This document shows positions 1 through 7,751 of a stretch of DNA of 7,763 nucleotides, piece after piece. The notes under the pieces are model-generated. The model had not been told where the DNA came from and searched no databases. It was given only the letters and a program-made list of their open reading frames with translations. The stretch covers positions 1 through 7,763 of the forward strand of contig JAATVS010000706.1 of NCBI GenBank assembly GCA_014523695.1. The letters are read 5' to 3'. How positions within the stretch are numbered: position 1 is the first letter of the stretch; each line of letters begins with the position of its first letter. Source of the DNA: Nitrososphaerales archaeon TH5895 (lineage in GTDB: Archaea > Thermoproteota > Nitrososphaeria > Nitrososphaerales > Nitrososphaeraceae). A program made the position numbers and the translations under genes.

Positions 1-153
1 AAATGGGAAGGTTTGTGGTGCCCATGTTGTGGATATAGGCTAAGAACTAAACCTAGAAATTTGAAGTATAAAGCCAAATTACGACAACGCGAAACTGTTC
101 TCACTGTGCATGAAAACATAATTGTCAAGAAAATACCAGTGCCTAGCCCTTAA
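1..153 (+). CDS. Small zinc-ribbon protein, C-terminal part (5' end outside window)
   Basis: Frame 1 is open from the first base to a TAA at 151-153 and gives 50 residues. The N-terminal part contains WCPCCGYRLRTKPRN, a CxxC knuckle (residues 7 and 10) with a following Gly-Tyr, as in zinc ribbons. A very basic stretch follows (KYKAKLRQRE) and then a short tail ending VPSPS-like (PVPSP). Only one Cys pair is visible, so a second zinc-ligand pair would have to lie upstream of the window. The basic segment after the knuckle would suit nucleic-acid binding, but that is inference. I do not recognise a named family. The downstream kilobase has no gene, so this looks like the last gene of its unit. 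The continuous frame, biased composition and CPCCG motif make coding likely; the start cannot be seen. Confidence 0.6.
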   Translation, partial: KWEGLWCPCCGYRLRTKPRNLKYKAKLRQRETVLTVHENIIVKKIPVPSP

Positions 154-214
154 GTTTTCCGTTAGCATGGGAAATATTGGCTTTAGGTAGTACCATATCA
201 CCATTATAGAGATC

Positions 215-259
215 ACGGCTTTACACTTCAGAGTGTATTATTAACTGAGTGGAAGCCGT
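215..259. repeat. Inverted repeat able to form two alternative stem-loops
   Basis: The outer arms ACGGCTT (215-221) and AAGCCGT (253-259) are exact 7-bp complements. Inside, TACACT (222-227) and AGTGTA (232-237) form a 6-bp hairpin with loop TCAG. Alternatively CACTTCAG (224-231) can pair with CTGAGTG (245-251) with one bulged base, which extends the outer stem and excludes the inner hairpin. This could be a structured RNA, a terminator-like element of the upstream gene or a small mobile-element remnant; the sequence does not decide. Confidence 0.4.
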
Positions 260-961
260 ATGTCATGAATAAATGCGATCATTTCGAATTGTGCTATTAC
301 TACTAATACAGGGTAAAGTGAATTATGAATCTCCCCATGAGTATTGGCAGTCACCACCATTGTCTACGTCTAGACTCAATCCAGCCATCAGTACCTATCG
401 AAACCAATATTTGCCAGAACTAACTCTCGCATGCTGGTCTTCAAGCAGCGATTAAGAGGCGACCTAGGCTGATGTAACATACAAGGCATTTGTAGTACAC
501 ATTGATCATTGCTTTTGTATGGATCTTTGCTGGATAGAAGATTGCGAGAAACCTGCCAATTTCTTTTCTATTTGATTTCAATAACTGAGTCGATATGAAA
601 AGAGATTCACGGCTTTCCAGTATTTGCAAAGATACTCATTTTTGAATTTTTATCAGCAGACAGTATCTATCACTTTCCATAATTCAAAGTCCAGTACACT
701 GCAAAACAAGATACAAATCCCAACATTATGCTACAAGTATTGTATTATTATTATCCCGGCTTTTGTTGTTAAGTGGGATATAGTGCAAGCAAAGTCAATC
801 ATCTCCGAAATTAGCAACATGTTTATCATCGGAATCAATAAGTATAAAGTAGCCTTCTTAAGCATCGAAGCATTTCCAAGTATAGGCAAGATACCAAGCC
901 TAAAAGGGGAAGAGAGGTCTACATTAGTGAGATTCGAAATATGGTTAAAGTACTGGTTCCA

Positions 962-975
962 AAGACCTAGGTCTT
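962..975. repeat. Perfect 14-bp palindrome AAGACCTAGGTCTT
   Basis: The two 7-base halves are exact reverse complements without a spacer. It lies in gene-poor DNA. It could be a dimeric regulator site or a restriction-type recognition palindrome, or it could be chance; no adjacent promoter supports an operator role. Confidence 0.3.
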
Positions 976-1133
976 AAGAGAACAAGGGGTAAGGCTGCTT
1001 GGAAATCAGGAGATTATCGTTCACTGATTTTTGATTCATGGAGGTTTACTGTTTTCGGTAAGGTTCTTAATGTTTTTGGTAAGATGGACGGTATAGGTTC
1101 TGACCCACTATAAAGATTTTGAGCATGAAAATA

Positions 1134-1207
1134 AGCCTTGACGGGGATTTGGACCCCGGACCTTTGCCTTACCAAGGCAACGCTCTGCCAGGCTGAGCTA
1201 TCAAGGC
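1134..1207 (-). tRNA. tRNA-Thr (anticodon GGU)
   Basis: Read on the minus strand, a complete 74-nt cloverleaf folds. The acceptor stem is GCCTTGA/TCAAGGC with discriminator U73, as usual for archaeal tRNA-Thr. The D-stem is GCTC/GAGC. The anticodon stem is TTGCC/GGCAA with loop TTGGTAA, so the anticodon is GGU. The variable region is AGGTC and the T-stem is CGGGG/CCCCG. No intron is present and the CCA tail is not encoded. One oddity is the T-loop TCCAAAT: the near-universal U55 (the pseudouridine position) is C. On the minus strand TTATGTAG (1254-1261) is a possible TATA box about 47 bp upstream of the mature 5' end. Confidence 0.93.
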
Positions 1208-1360
1208 ACACATAAGACCCTACAAGGTAGGAAGTAACATTCGGTACTGCCACCTACATAAGCTTAACTGCACTTTTTTAACCATTTTCGCATTTTCGAC
1301 TGAAATTGCAACAATACTAGTTCCAAATATTATACTATGTTAGCGCATTCTAGCGTTGAA

Positions 1361-1392
1361 TTCTCGCATTTCGTGAGAGGTGTGTGTGCGAG
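1361..1392 (+). ncRNA. Possible small structured RNA (stem-loop segment)
   Basis: TTCTCGC (1361-1367) pairs with GTGAGAG (1373-1379) around the loop ATTTC, with two G-U pairs. The same CTCGCA (1363-1368) can instead pair perfectly with TGCGAG (1387-1392), giving two competing folds. A TATA-like TTATACTA lies about 25-30 bp upstream of 1361, which is the right distance for a start near the stem. The 3' boundary is unclear. This rests only on pairing and a TATA-like box and may be chance. Confidence 0.22.
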
Positions 1393-1465
1393 CAGAGTAT
1401 TCCTGAGTATTTGGAAAATAGCACGATTGTTTGCCGGTTGTCAAAGTTACCCTCCCCTGTAAGAT

Positions 1466-1473
1466 TTAAGTAA
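1466..1473 (+). promoter_or_regulatory. Putative TATA box of tRNA-Leu
   Basis: TTTAAGTA, preceded by purines (AAGA), lies about 35 bp upstream of the mature tRNA 5' end. This would place initiation at about 1494-1498, leaving a short 5' leader for RNase P to remove. Confidence 0.4.
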
Positions 1474-1529
1474 GGACTAGTCGATTCGTCCTTTAAAGTA
1501 GCAGCGGGGGTTGTAGAGCCTGGCCAAAT

Positions 1530-1547
1530 TGTATCGCATGCTTGGAG
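1530..1547 (+). other. tRNA-Leu intron 1 (18 nt, D-arm, position 23/24)
   Basis: Exon bases CCAA (1524-1527) pair exactly with intron bases TTGG (1542-1545), forming the 4-bp central helix. They are flanked by 3-nt bulges AT|T and AG|A, with cleavage after the second base of each. The intron interior GTAT (1531-1534) pairs with ATGC (1538-1541) around CGC. Splicing restores the D-stem GUA/UAC. The outer helix is weak (only one clear pair, 1523-1549), so this is a relaxed motif. The location is noncanonical. Confidence 0.82.
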
Positions 1548-1561
1548 ACGCGGGACTTAAG

Positions 1562-1577
1562 ATCATAGTTATAGGTG
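1562..1577 (+). other. tRNA-Leu intron 2 (16 nt, canonical position 37/38)
   Basis: CTTA (1556-1559) pairs with TAGG (1572-1575) through one G-U pair. The 3-nt bulges are AG|A and TG|A, and the outer helix CGGGA/TCCCG is the anticodon stem itself. Cleavage after the second bulge base gives a standard 7-nt anticodon loop. The inner part is only 9 nt with little pairing, so the motif lacks a full inner helix. Confidence 0.85.
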
Positions 1578-1587
1578 ATCCCGTCTC

Positions 1588-2262
1588 TCAGGGGTTCGTG
1601 GGTTCGAATCCCACCCCCCGCATTACGTTGATGCGATCTCTGAAATCAGAAGCTGACTTGATAAGATGTACGTGAAATCTATTGTCAGAGCCAAGTTCAG
1701 GATGAAAAGCAGTGGCAACAATATTGTCTTGCTTAACCGCTACAACTTTGTCTTCCATCTTTGCAATAACTTGAACTCCAGCCTCTGCTTTTGACACTAT
1801 CGGAGCTCGAATAAATATACCTTTGAAGGGCCTTTTTCCCATCAGAGAGATTTCCATATCAGCTTCAAAGGAGTCCTTTTGCCTTCCAAAAGCGTTCCTT
1901 TCTACCACAATATTCAACAGCGAGAGTAGCTTTTGTTTTGTCTGTCCAATTACTCTGTCATAAGCTCTGGTGGATAGGATAATCATACCTGCACAAGTGC
2001 CTAGTACGGGCATCCCCCCAGACACCGCATCGGCGATTTTATGCAAAAGATCCTCATTGACGGTAGCTAAATTGCTGACTACAGTGCTTTCCCCACCAGG
2101 CAAGATTAAGCCACTTAATCCGGAAATGTCCTTAGAGTGTCGAACAACCCTTACCTCACCCTTTTTTCCAAGAGAATGAAAAGCGGTCGCAGTTTGGGAA
2201 ACGTTCTCCTCAATATCTCCTTGAATTCCCAGCACCCCTATTATTAGATCCTTATCCCTCAT
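1588..2262 (-). CDS. pdxT: PLP synthase glutaminase subunit PdxT
   Basis: This is the class I glutamine amidotransferase partner of PdxS: it hydrolyses glutamine and passes ammonia to PdxS for pyridoxal 5'-phosphate synthesis in the cytoplasm. The 224 residues show the family pattern in order. [14 protein letters not shown] is near the N-terminus, LPGGEST is at 54-60, GTCAGMI has the nucleophile Cys90, RNAFGRQ is at 122-128, and FHPEL supplies His187 and Glu189 of the triad. The ATG overlaps the pdxS TGA by four bases (ATGA), so the pair is probably translationally coupled. PdxT proteins usually end soon after the His-Glu region. Here the frame stays open into the opposite-strand tRNA-Leu and stops in its variable arm, so about the last 11 residues (including GVGFEPT) are encoded by antisense tRNA sequence. 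Function is certain; the C-terminal tail is unusual. Confidence 0.95.
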   Translation of the reverse strand: MRDKDLIIGVLGIQGDIEENVSQTATAFHSLGKKGEVRVVRHSKDISGLSGLILPGGESTVVSNLATVNEDLLHKIADAVSGGMPVLGTCAGMIILSTRAYDRVIGQTKQKLLSLLNIVVERNAFGRQKDSFEADMEISLMGKRPFKGIFIRAPIVSKAEAGVQVIAKMEDKVVAVKQDNIVATAFHPELGSDNRFHVHLIKSASDFRDRINVMRGVGFEPTNP

Positions 2263-3227
2263 ACAGATGGTCCCCTTTCCTGCATCCTCAAAGCTAAGTT
2301 TTGAGTATCAAGCCCCACCATTGATTTCCTTTCGTCAACCATTCTCTGCGATTCAAGCACAGTAGCAGGGTCATCAAAGTATGTAGTAGCGAGAACTATC
2401 GCCTGAGCTCGTTGTGAAGCATCGTCTGACTTGAAAACTCCAGAGCCTACAAACACGCCGTCACAGCCAAGATTCATAAGAAGTGCGGCGTCGGCTGGTG
2501 TAGAAATTCCACCTGCCGCAAAGTTAACAACGGGTAACTTTCCTAACCTGGCCGTTTCTTCAACTATCTGCAGAGATGATTGTAACTGTCTTGACACCTT
2601 TATGAGTTCCTGTGCATCATCTACTAAAGATCCAAGTCTTCGTATATCATTGTTGACTGCTTTAATATGTGCCACCGCTTCGGCCACATTGCCAGTCCCT
2701 GGTTCGCCTTTGGTTCTTATCATAGAACATCCTTCTTCTATTCTGCGAAGAGCCTCACCGAGATTTTTTGCACCATTTACAAACGGTACTGTGAAATCCC
2801 ATTTCCAAAGATGGCTTTCCTCGTCCGCCGGGGTGAGTACCTCGCTTTCATCTATCATATCGACACCTATTTCCTCCAAGATCTGAGCTTCTCCAAGATG
2901 ACCTATCCTACATTTGGCCATGATAGGGATTGTAACTGCGTCCATTATCTCTTGTACTACCTTTACGCTAGCTGTCCTTGCTACACCACCTGCCAATCTG
3001 ACATCAAATGGGAGTTTATCAAGTACCATTACTGCCACTGCTCCCGCATCTTCCGCAATTTGCGCTTGTTCAACGTTGGTGACATCCATAATAACGCCGT
3101 GTTTCTGCATGTGTGCGAATCCTCTCTTAACCAAGGTTGTCCCAACAGCAAATGGTGAGCGAGAACTAGAACCACGCCTATGAATATTTTTCTGCTCAAA
3201 TTCGGATGGAACGAGAGATATCGTCAT
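2259..3227 (-). CDS. pdxS: PLP synthase lyase subunit PdxS
   Basis: A (beta/alpha)8-barrel synthase that makes pyridoxal 5'-phosphate from a pentose phosphate, glyceraldehyde 3-phosphate and PdxT-derived ammonia; the family forms dodecamers decorated with PdxT. Within 322 residues the hallmarks are [16 protein letters not shown] with the catalytic Asp48, then [10 protein letters not shown] with Lys105 and [13 protein letters not shown] with Lys173. By alignment from memory these two lysines correspond to Lys81 and Lys149 of the Bacillus enzyme. [15 protein letters not shown] and [13 protein letters not shown] form the phosphate-binding end. Residues 1-24 extend beyond the Bacillus N-terminus and are Ser/Arg-rich. 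The ATG at 3227 has no Shine-Dalgarno but has a TATA box about 28 bp upstream, so the mRNA is probably leaderless. It is the first gene of pdxS-pdxT and is divergent from the small Cys-rich gene. Confidence 0.97.
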   Translation of the reverse strand: MTISLVPSEFEQKNIHRRGSSSRSPFAVGTTLVKRGFAHMQKHGVIMDVTNVEQAQIAEDAGAVAVMVLDKLPFDVRLAGGVARTASVKVVQEIMDAVTIPIMAKCRIGHLGEAQILEEIGVDMIDESEVLTPADEESHLWKWDFTVPFVNGAKNLGEALRRIEEGCSMIRTKGEPGTGNVAEAVAHIKAVNNDIRRLGSLVDDAQELIKVSRQLQSSLQIVEETARLGKLPVVNFAAGGISTPADAALLMNLGCDGVFVGSGVFKSDDASQRAQAIVLATTYFDDPATVLESQRMVDERKSMVGLDTQNLALRMQERGPSV

Positions 3228-3250
3228 TTAAAGAAGTGTACTTCCAACAG

Positions 3251-3258
3251 TTATTTAG
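3251..3258 (-). promoter_or_regulatory. Putative TATA box of pdxST
   Basis: Minus-strand CTAAATAA is centred about 28 bp before the pdxS ATG. No Shine-Dalgarno precedes the ATG. Both facts fit initiation at or next to the start codon, which gives a leaderless transcript. Confidence 0.5.
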
Positions 3259-3327
3259 AGATTAGTATCAATCTATATTGGAGAATGATTTCCTTTTCGG
3301 ATCCTATTTAAATCGAGTTATTAAAAG

Positions 3328-3335
3328 TATAATAA
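3328..3335 (+). promoter_or_regulatory. Putative TATA box of the Cys-rich small gene
   Basis: TATAATAA is centred about 28 bp before the ATG at 3360, in AT-rich DNA and without a Shine-Dalgarno, again suggesting a leaderless mRNA. The independent promoter supports the small gene being real. Confidence 0.5.
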
Positions 3336-3359
3336 CTCACCAACTAAATATTTTAAAAC

Positions 3360-3503
3360 ATGGTTGATGACACCAAGGAGGATCCTCCGCCGTGCGATAT
3401 ATGCGGTAATGCTATGGAAGCGTGCTTGTGTGTTTGTCCATATTGTGGTGAACGAGACAAATGCGAATGCTGTTTGTATGATGCTGCAACCGGTGGCGGA
3501 TGA
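3360..3503 (+). CDS. 47-residue nine-cysteine putative metal-binding protein
   Basis: ATG at 3360 to TGA at 3501-3503 gives 47 residues. After an acidic, Pro-rich lead (MVDDTKEDPPP) come Cys at 12, 15, 22, 24, 26, 29, 35, 37 and 38. The pattern is CDICG, then CLCVCPYCGE, then CECC, with a short LYDAATGGG tail. The knuckles CxxCG and CPYCGE are typical of zinc-ribbon proteins. Nine cysteines in 27 residues could hold two structural zinc ions or another thiolate-bound metal; this is inference. A TATA box 28 bp upstream and the absence of stops or low-complexity sequence support expression. It lies just upstream of korA on the same strand with its own promoter, and is divergent from pdxS. I cannot assign a function. 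A role as a small adaptor or DNA/RNA-binding factor is possible. Confidence 0.78.
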   Translation: MVDDTKEDPPPCDICGNAMEACLCVCPYCGERDKCECCLYDAATGGG

Positions 3504-3529
3504 AATCTAATACGAAATAAATTGTAAAC

Positions 3530-3538
3530 TAATAAAAG
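3530..3538 (+). promoter_or_regulatory. Putative TATA box of korAB
   Basis: TAATAAAAG is centred about 31 bp before the korA ATG at 3565. No clear Shine-Dalgarno lies before that ATG, consistent with a very short or absent leader. TATAAT at 3555-3560 is too close to the ATG to be the element for this start. Confidence 0.42.
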
Positions 3539-3564
3539 CTGGCAAATAAGAAGCTATAATATCG

Positions 3565-6523
<2,959 letters not shown>

Positions 6524-6533
6524 CTACTGAGCT

Positions 6534-6563
6534 CTTTCCTTTCTGATTGTAACTTCCATTTTT
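6534..6563 (+). terminator. T-rich terminator region after korB
   Basis: Two pyrimidine runs (CTTTCCTTTCTG from 6533 and TTTTT at 6559-6563) follow the korB TAG, as expected for archaeal termination at oligo-T. No strong hairpin is needed or seen. Confidence 0.4.
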
Positions 6564-6652
6564 CGCAATTCCTAAGCTTCGGTGTCAGTATCAAATATAG
6601 CTGGAATTGGAATCATGTCAAGGTTACTTAAGGAAATAACTGAAAATTACTG

Positions 6653-6669
6653 AAAAGAAAAAAGAAAAA
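6653..6669 (-). terminator. Oligo-T terminator after amoA
   Basis: On the minus strand the amoA stop is followed after about 18 nt by T5-C-T6-C-T4, a strong archaeal-type terminator. It marks amoA as the last gene of its unit. Confidence 0.65.
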
Positions 6670-6687
6670 GGATTGGCTGATTTTGGT

Positions 6688-7338
6688 TTAGTCCCACTTA
6701 CTCCAAGCGGCCATCCATCTGTAAGTCCACGTATTGAGTTTTGCACCCAAAGCTGCGATTGGCACAGATAGCACGGCTCCCGCGCCAGCTCCTAAGGCTA
6801 CTGGACTATTATAGAATTTACCGACTTGAGGTTCGATTGGCGTCATGTATGGAGGTAGCGTAGGTCTAGGATACTTGAATGCCATTTCCAACGGGTCGCG
6901 TATGGTCAATAGGTTGATCATGTTAAACATCGGCAGTGAAAGTCCAACCAATGTTCCTCCTATTAGTATCGCAGCGTGTTTGTTCCTTCTTGTTGCCCAA
7001 TATGTCAGGTCCAGCAACATTGCAGATGGAATCCACACCGGTACCGCAACGAAGTCGTATGGATATCCAAGAGCAAACCAAGCTCCTTTTGCAACCCACG
7101 TATAAATCGTCATTATAGTGGCATAGTAGGTTGCTGTCCCCGGCACTCCCGTAAACAACATGTAATAGATGGCACCCACAACAAGCATCGTTGACTGCGA
7201 TATAGAGAACACGACGAATGAAGTCCATGCCCAATCAGTGTAGAATATGTAGTCTCCAGCATTAATAGTCAGCAGCGTGCTGTTAACAGCTACGACAACT
7301 ATGAACAGATAATGCGTTGTGCGTCTTAGCCAGACCAT
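6688..7338 (-). CDS. amoA: Ammonia monooxygenase subunit A (archaeal)
   Basis: Membrane subunit of the copper monooxygenase that oxidises ammonia to hydroxylamine, the first step of energy metabolism in ammonia-oxidising archaea. The 216 residues begin MVWLRRTTHYLFIVVVAVNS and end YRWMAAWSKWD, typical of archaeal AmoA and resembling the soil I.1b lineage. About six hydrophobic segments are visible (roughly 8-27, 38-62, 70-92, 97-117, 121-146 and 178-200). The conserved NAGDYIFYTDWAW and YPRPTLPPYMTPIEPQVGKFYNSPVALGAG blocks are intact. I chose ATG 7338 rather than the in-frame TTG 7344: it gives the standard archaeal length and N-terminus and has AGGAG upstream. It lies 113 bp downstream of amoX on the same strand. 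amoB and amoC are not adjacent on the downstream side. Confidence 0.98.
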   Translation of the reverse strand: MVWLRRTTHYLFIVVVAVNSTLLTINAGDYIFYTDWAWTSFVVFSISQSTMLVVGAIYYMLFTGVPGTATYYATIMTIYTWVAKGAWFALGYPYDFVAVPVWIPSAMLLDLTYWATRRNKHAAILIGGTLVGLSLPMFNMINLLTIRDPLEMAFKYPRPTLPPYMTPIEPQVGKFYNSPVALGAGAGAVLSVPIAALGAKLNTWTYRWMAAWSKWD

Positions 7339-7348
7339 TAACAACTTT

Positions 7349-7353
7349 CTCCT
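7349..7353 (-). promoter_or_regulatory. Shine-Dalgarno of amoA
   Basis: Minus-strand AGGAG lies 10 nt before ATG 7338. It can act only if the transcript starts upstream of it (amoX read-through or a distal promoter). Confidence 0.55.
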
Positions 7354-7361
7354 AGAGGTTG

Positions 7362-7370
7362 TATATAAAA
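7362..7370 (-). promoter_or_regulatory. Putative TATA box of amoA
   Basis: Minus-strand TTTTATATA, preceded by AT-rich DNA, is centred about 28 bp before the amoA ATG. At the usual 25-bp spacing, transcription would start within a few bases of the ATG. amoA may therefore have its own promoter in addition to any amoX read-through. Confidence 0.5.
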
Positions 7371-7399
7371 TTTATCAACGTTCACAATAACTTGCCTAG

Positions 7400-7439
7400 A
7401 AAAAAGTGAGATTAAAAGGCGTAACTTGTCGCGAAAAAA
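7400..7439 (-). terminator. Oligo-T tracts between amoX and amoA
   Basis: Two T6 runs on the minus strand (7434-7439 and 7400-7405) follow the amoX stop. They could end or attenuate the amoX transcript before amoA. Neither has an obvious stable hairpin. Confidence 0.35.
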
Positions 7440-7451
7440 TGGCGAAATAAA

Positions 7452-7751
7452 TCAGTAAGGACGTAGAGGTTTTTCTGTTGCGATCTTCCACATCCAGAAG
7501 AAGCCAAGAACTTCGATAACAGTAAGCACAGAGAGCGCATATATTCCACTTGGCAGGGGATACGCCCATGGATAAACAGTGACTCCTACATAAACACCGC
7601 CAGCTGTTGCAACCCAACATAATACCAAGCCCATAATTAAGATACCTTTCATGTTTTCGACTCTGCGTCCTATCATCTTTTCTACATCTTCTCTGCTACC
7701 GCCGCCTTCAACCCGCCTTCCACCCGGTCCGAATCCCTTTGGTAAAGTCAT
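7452..7751 (-). CDS. amoX: AmoX, small membrane protein associated with ammonia monooxygenase
   Basis: The 99 residues begin MTLPKGFGPGGRRVEGGGSR and end KPLRPY. A soluble, Gly/Arg-rich N-terminus (1-35) is followed by two hydrophobic helices (about 36-57 and 69-90) separated by a short YPWAYPLPSG loop. This matches the conserved small protein encoded next to archaeal amoA. AmoX has been reported as an additional subunit of the archaeal complex; its exact role is not known to me. The ATG at 7751 is preferred to an in-frame TTG at 7760 because MTLPKGFGPGG looks like the family N-terminus, though only 12 upstream bases are visible and the promoter is outside the window. It is co-oriented with amoA and precedes it. 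Confidence 0.9.
   Translation of the reverse strand: MTLPKGFGPGGRRVEGGGSREDVEKMIGRRVENMKGILIMGLVLCWVATAGGVYVGVTVYPWAYPLPSGIYALSVLTVIEVLGFFWMWKIATEKPLRPY

Larger units (their letters stand above)
154..1133. other. Gene-poor intergenic region of about 1 kb
   Basis: No convincing protein gene is visible on either strand. The longest open frames (273-455 +, 441-629 -, 624-977 +) translate to low-complexity, Ile/Ser/Tyr-rich peptides without recognisable motifs, and none has a good Shine-Dalgarno or a well-placed TATA box. The stretch holds an inverted repeat at 215-259, partial echoes of it near 582-616, and a 14-bp perfect palindrome at 962-975. It could be decayed former coding sequence, or it could carry unannotated RNAs. 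No tRNA 3'-end duplicate (attachment-site signature) was seen. Confidence 0.55.
1208..1503. other. Intergenic region between the divergent tRNA-Thr and tRNA-Leu genes
   Basis: There is no protein-coding frame. It should contain the promoters of both tRNA genes, which are transcribed away from each other. It also holds a TATA-like AAATATTATACTATG (1325-1339) followed by a compact stem-loop region (1361-1392), and an inverted repeat AAGGAC/GTCCTT (1472-1477 and 1488-1493) just before tRNA-Leu. Confidence 0.5.
1504..1622 (+). tRNA. tRNA-Leu (anticodon UAA) with two introns
   Basis: The acceptor stem GCGGGGG (1504-1510) pairs perfectly with CCCCCGC (1615-1621), followed by discriminator A73 (1622). 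The T-arm GTGGG-TTCGAAT-CCCAC is at 1598-1614. The long variable arm (1584-1597) marks a type II tRNA. The anticodon stem CGGGA/TCCCG (1551-1555 and 1579-1583) encloses CTTAAG+A, so the anticodon UAA is at 1558-1560. The interval between acceptor and anticodon stem is about 18 nt too long and the anticodon loop about 16 nt too long. Removing 1530-1547 and 1562-1577 gives an 85-nt tRNA with D-stem GUA/UAC and a normal loop. Both introns sit in bulge-helix-bulge-like folds. CCA is not encoded. The last 35 nt overlap the 3' end of pdxT on the other strand. Confidence 0.92.

Noticed and set aside
273..629. Two 60-62-residue frames on opposite strands (273-455 + and 441-629 -)
   Set aside because: They are short and motif-free, and overlap each other at their ends. 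Neither shows start signals.
624..977. 117-residue open frame on the plus strand
   Set aside because: The composition is Ile/Ser/Tyr-rich with no recognisable domain. There is no well-placed promoter or Shine-Dalgarno, and the frame ends at a palindrome. It looks like chance openness or decayed sequence.
154..1207. Integrated element using tRNA-Thr as attachment site
   Set aside because: No duplicate of the tRNA 3' end and no integrase-like frame were found in the window.
1014..1253. 79-residue minus-strand frame
   Set aside because: It runs straight through the tRNA-Thr gene; RQRSGVQIPVKA is a translated tRNA.
2431..3183. Plus-strand frames of 89-163 residues opposite pdxS
   Set aside because: They are shadows of the strongly conserved pdxS frame. 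Their peptides are Ser/Pro- or Cys/Tyr-rich artefacts.
6845..7234. Several frames of 60-103 residues opposite or within amoA
   Set aside because: They are shadows of amoA, whose protein sequence is conserved over its full length.
7342..7344. TTG as the start of amoA
   Set aside because: ATG two codons later gives the conserved MVWLRR start, the standard 216 residues and a better distance from AGGAG.
7396..7620. 74-residue minus-strand frame rich in Cys and Trp
   Set aside because: It is an alternative frame of amoX and extends into the intergenic DNA; the amoX frame has the recognisable protein.
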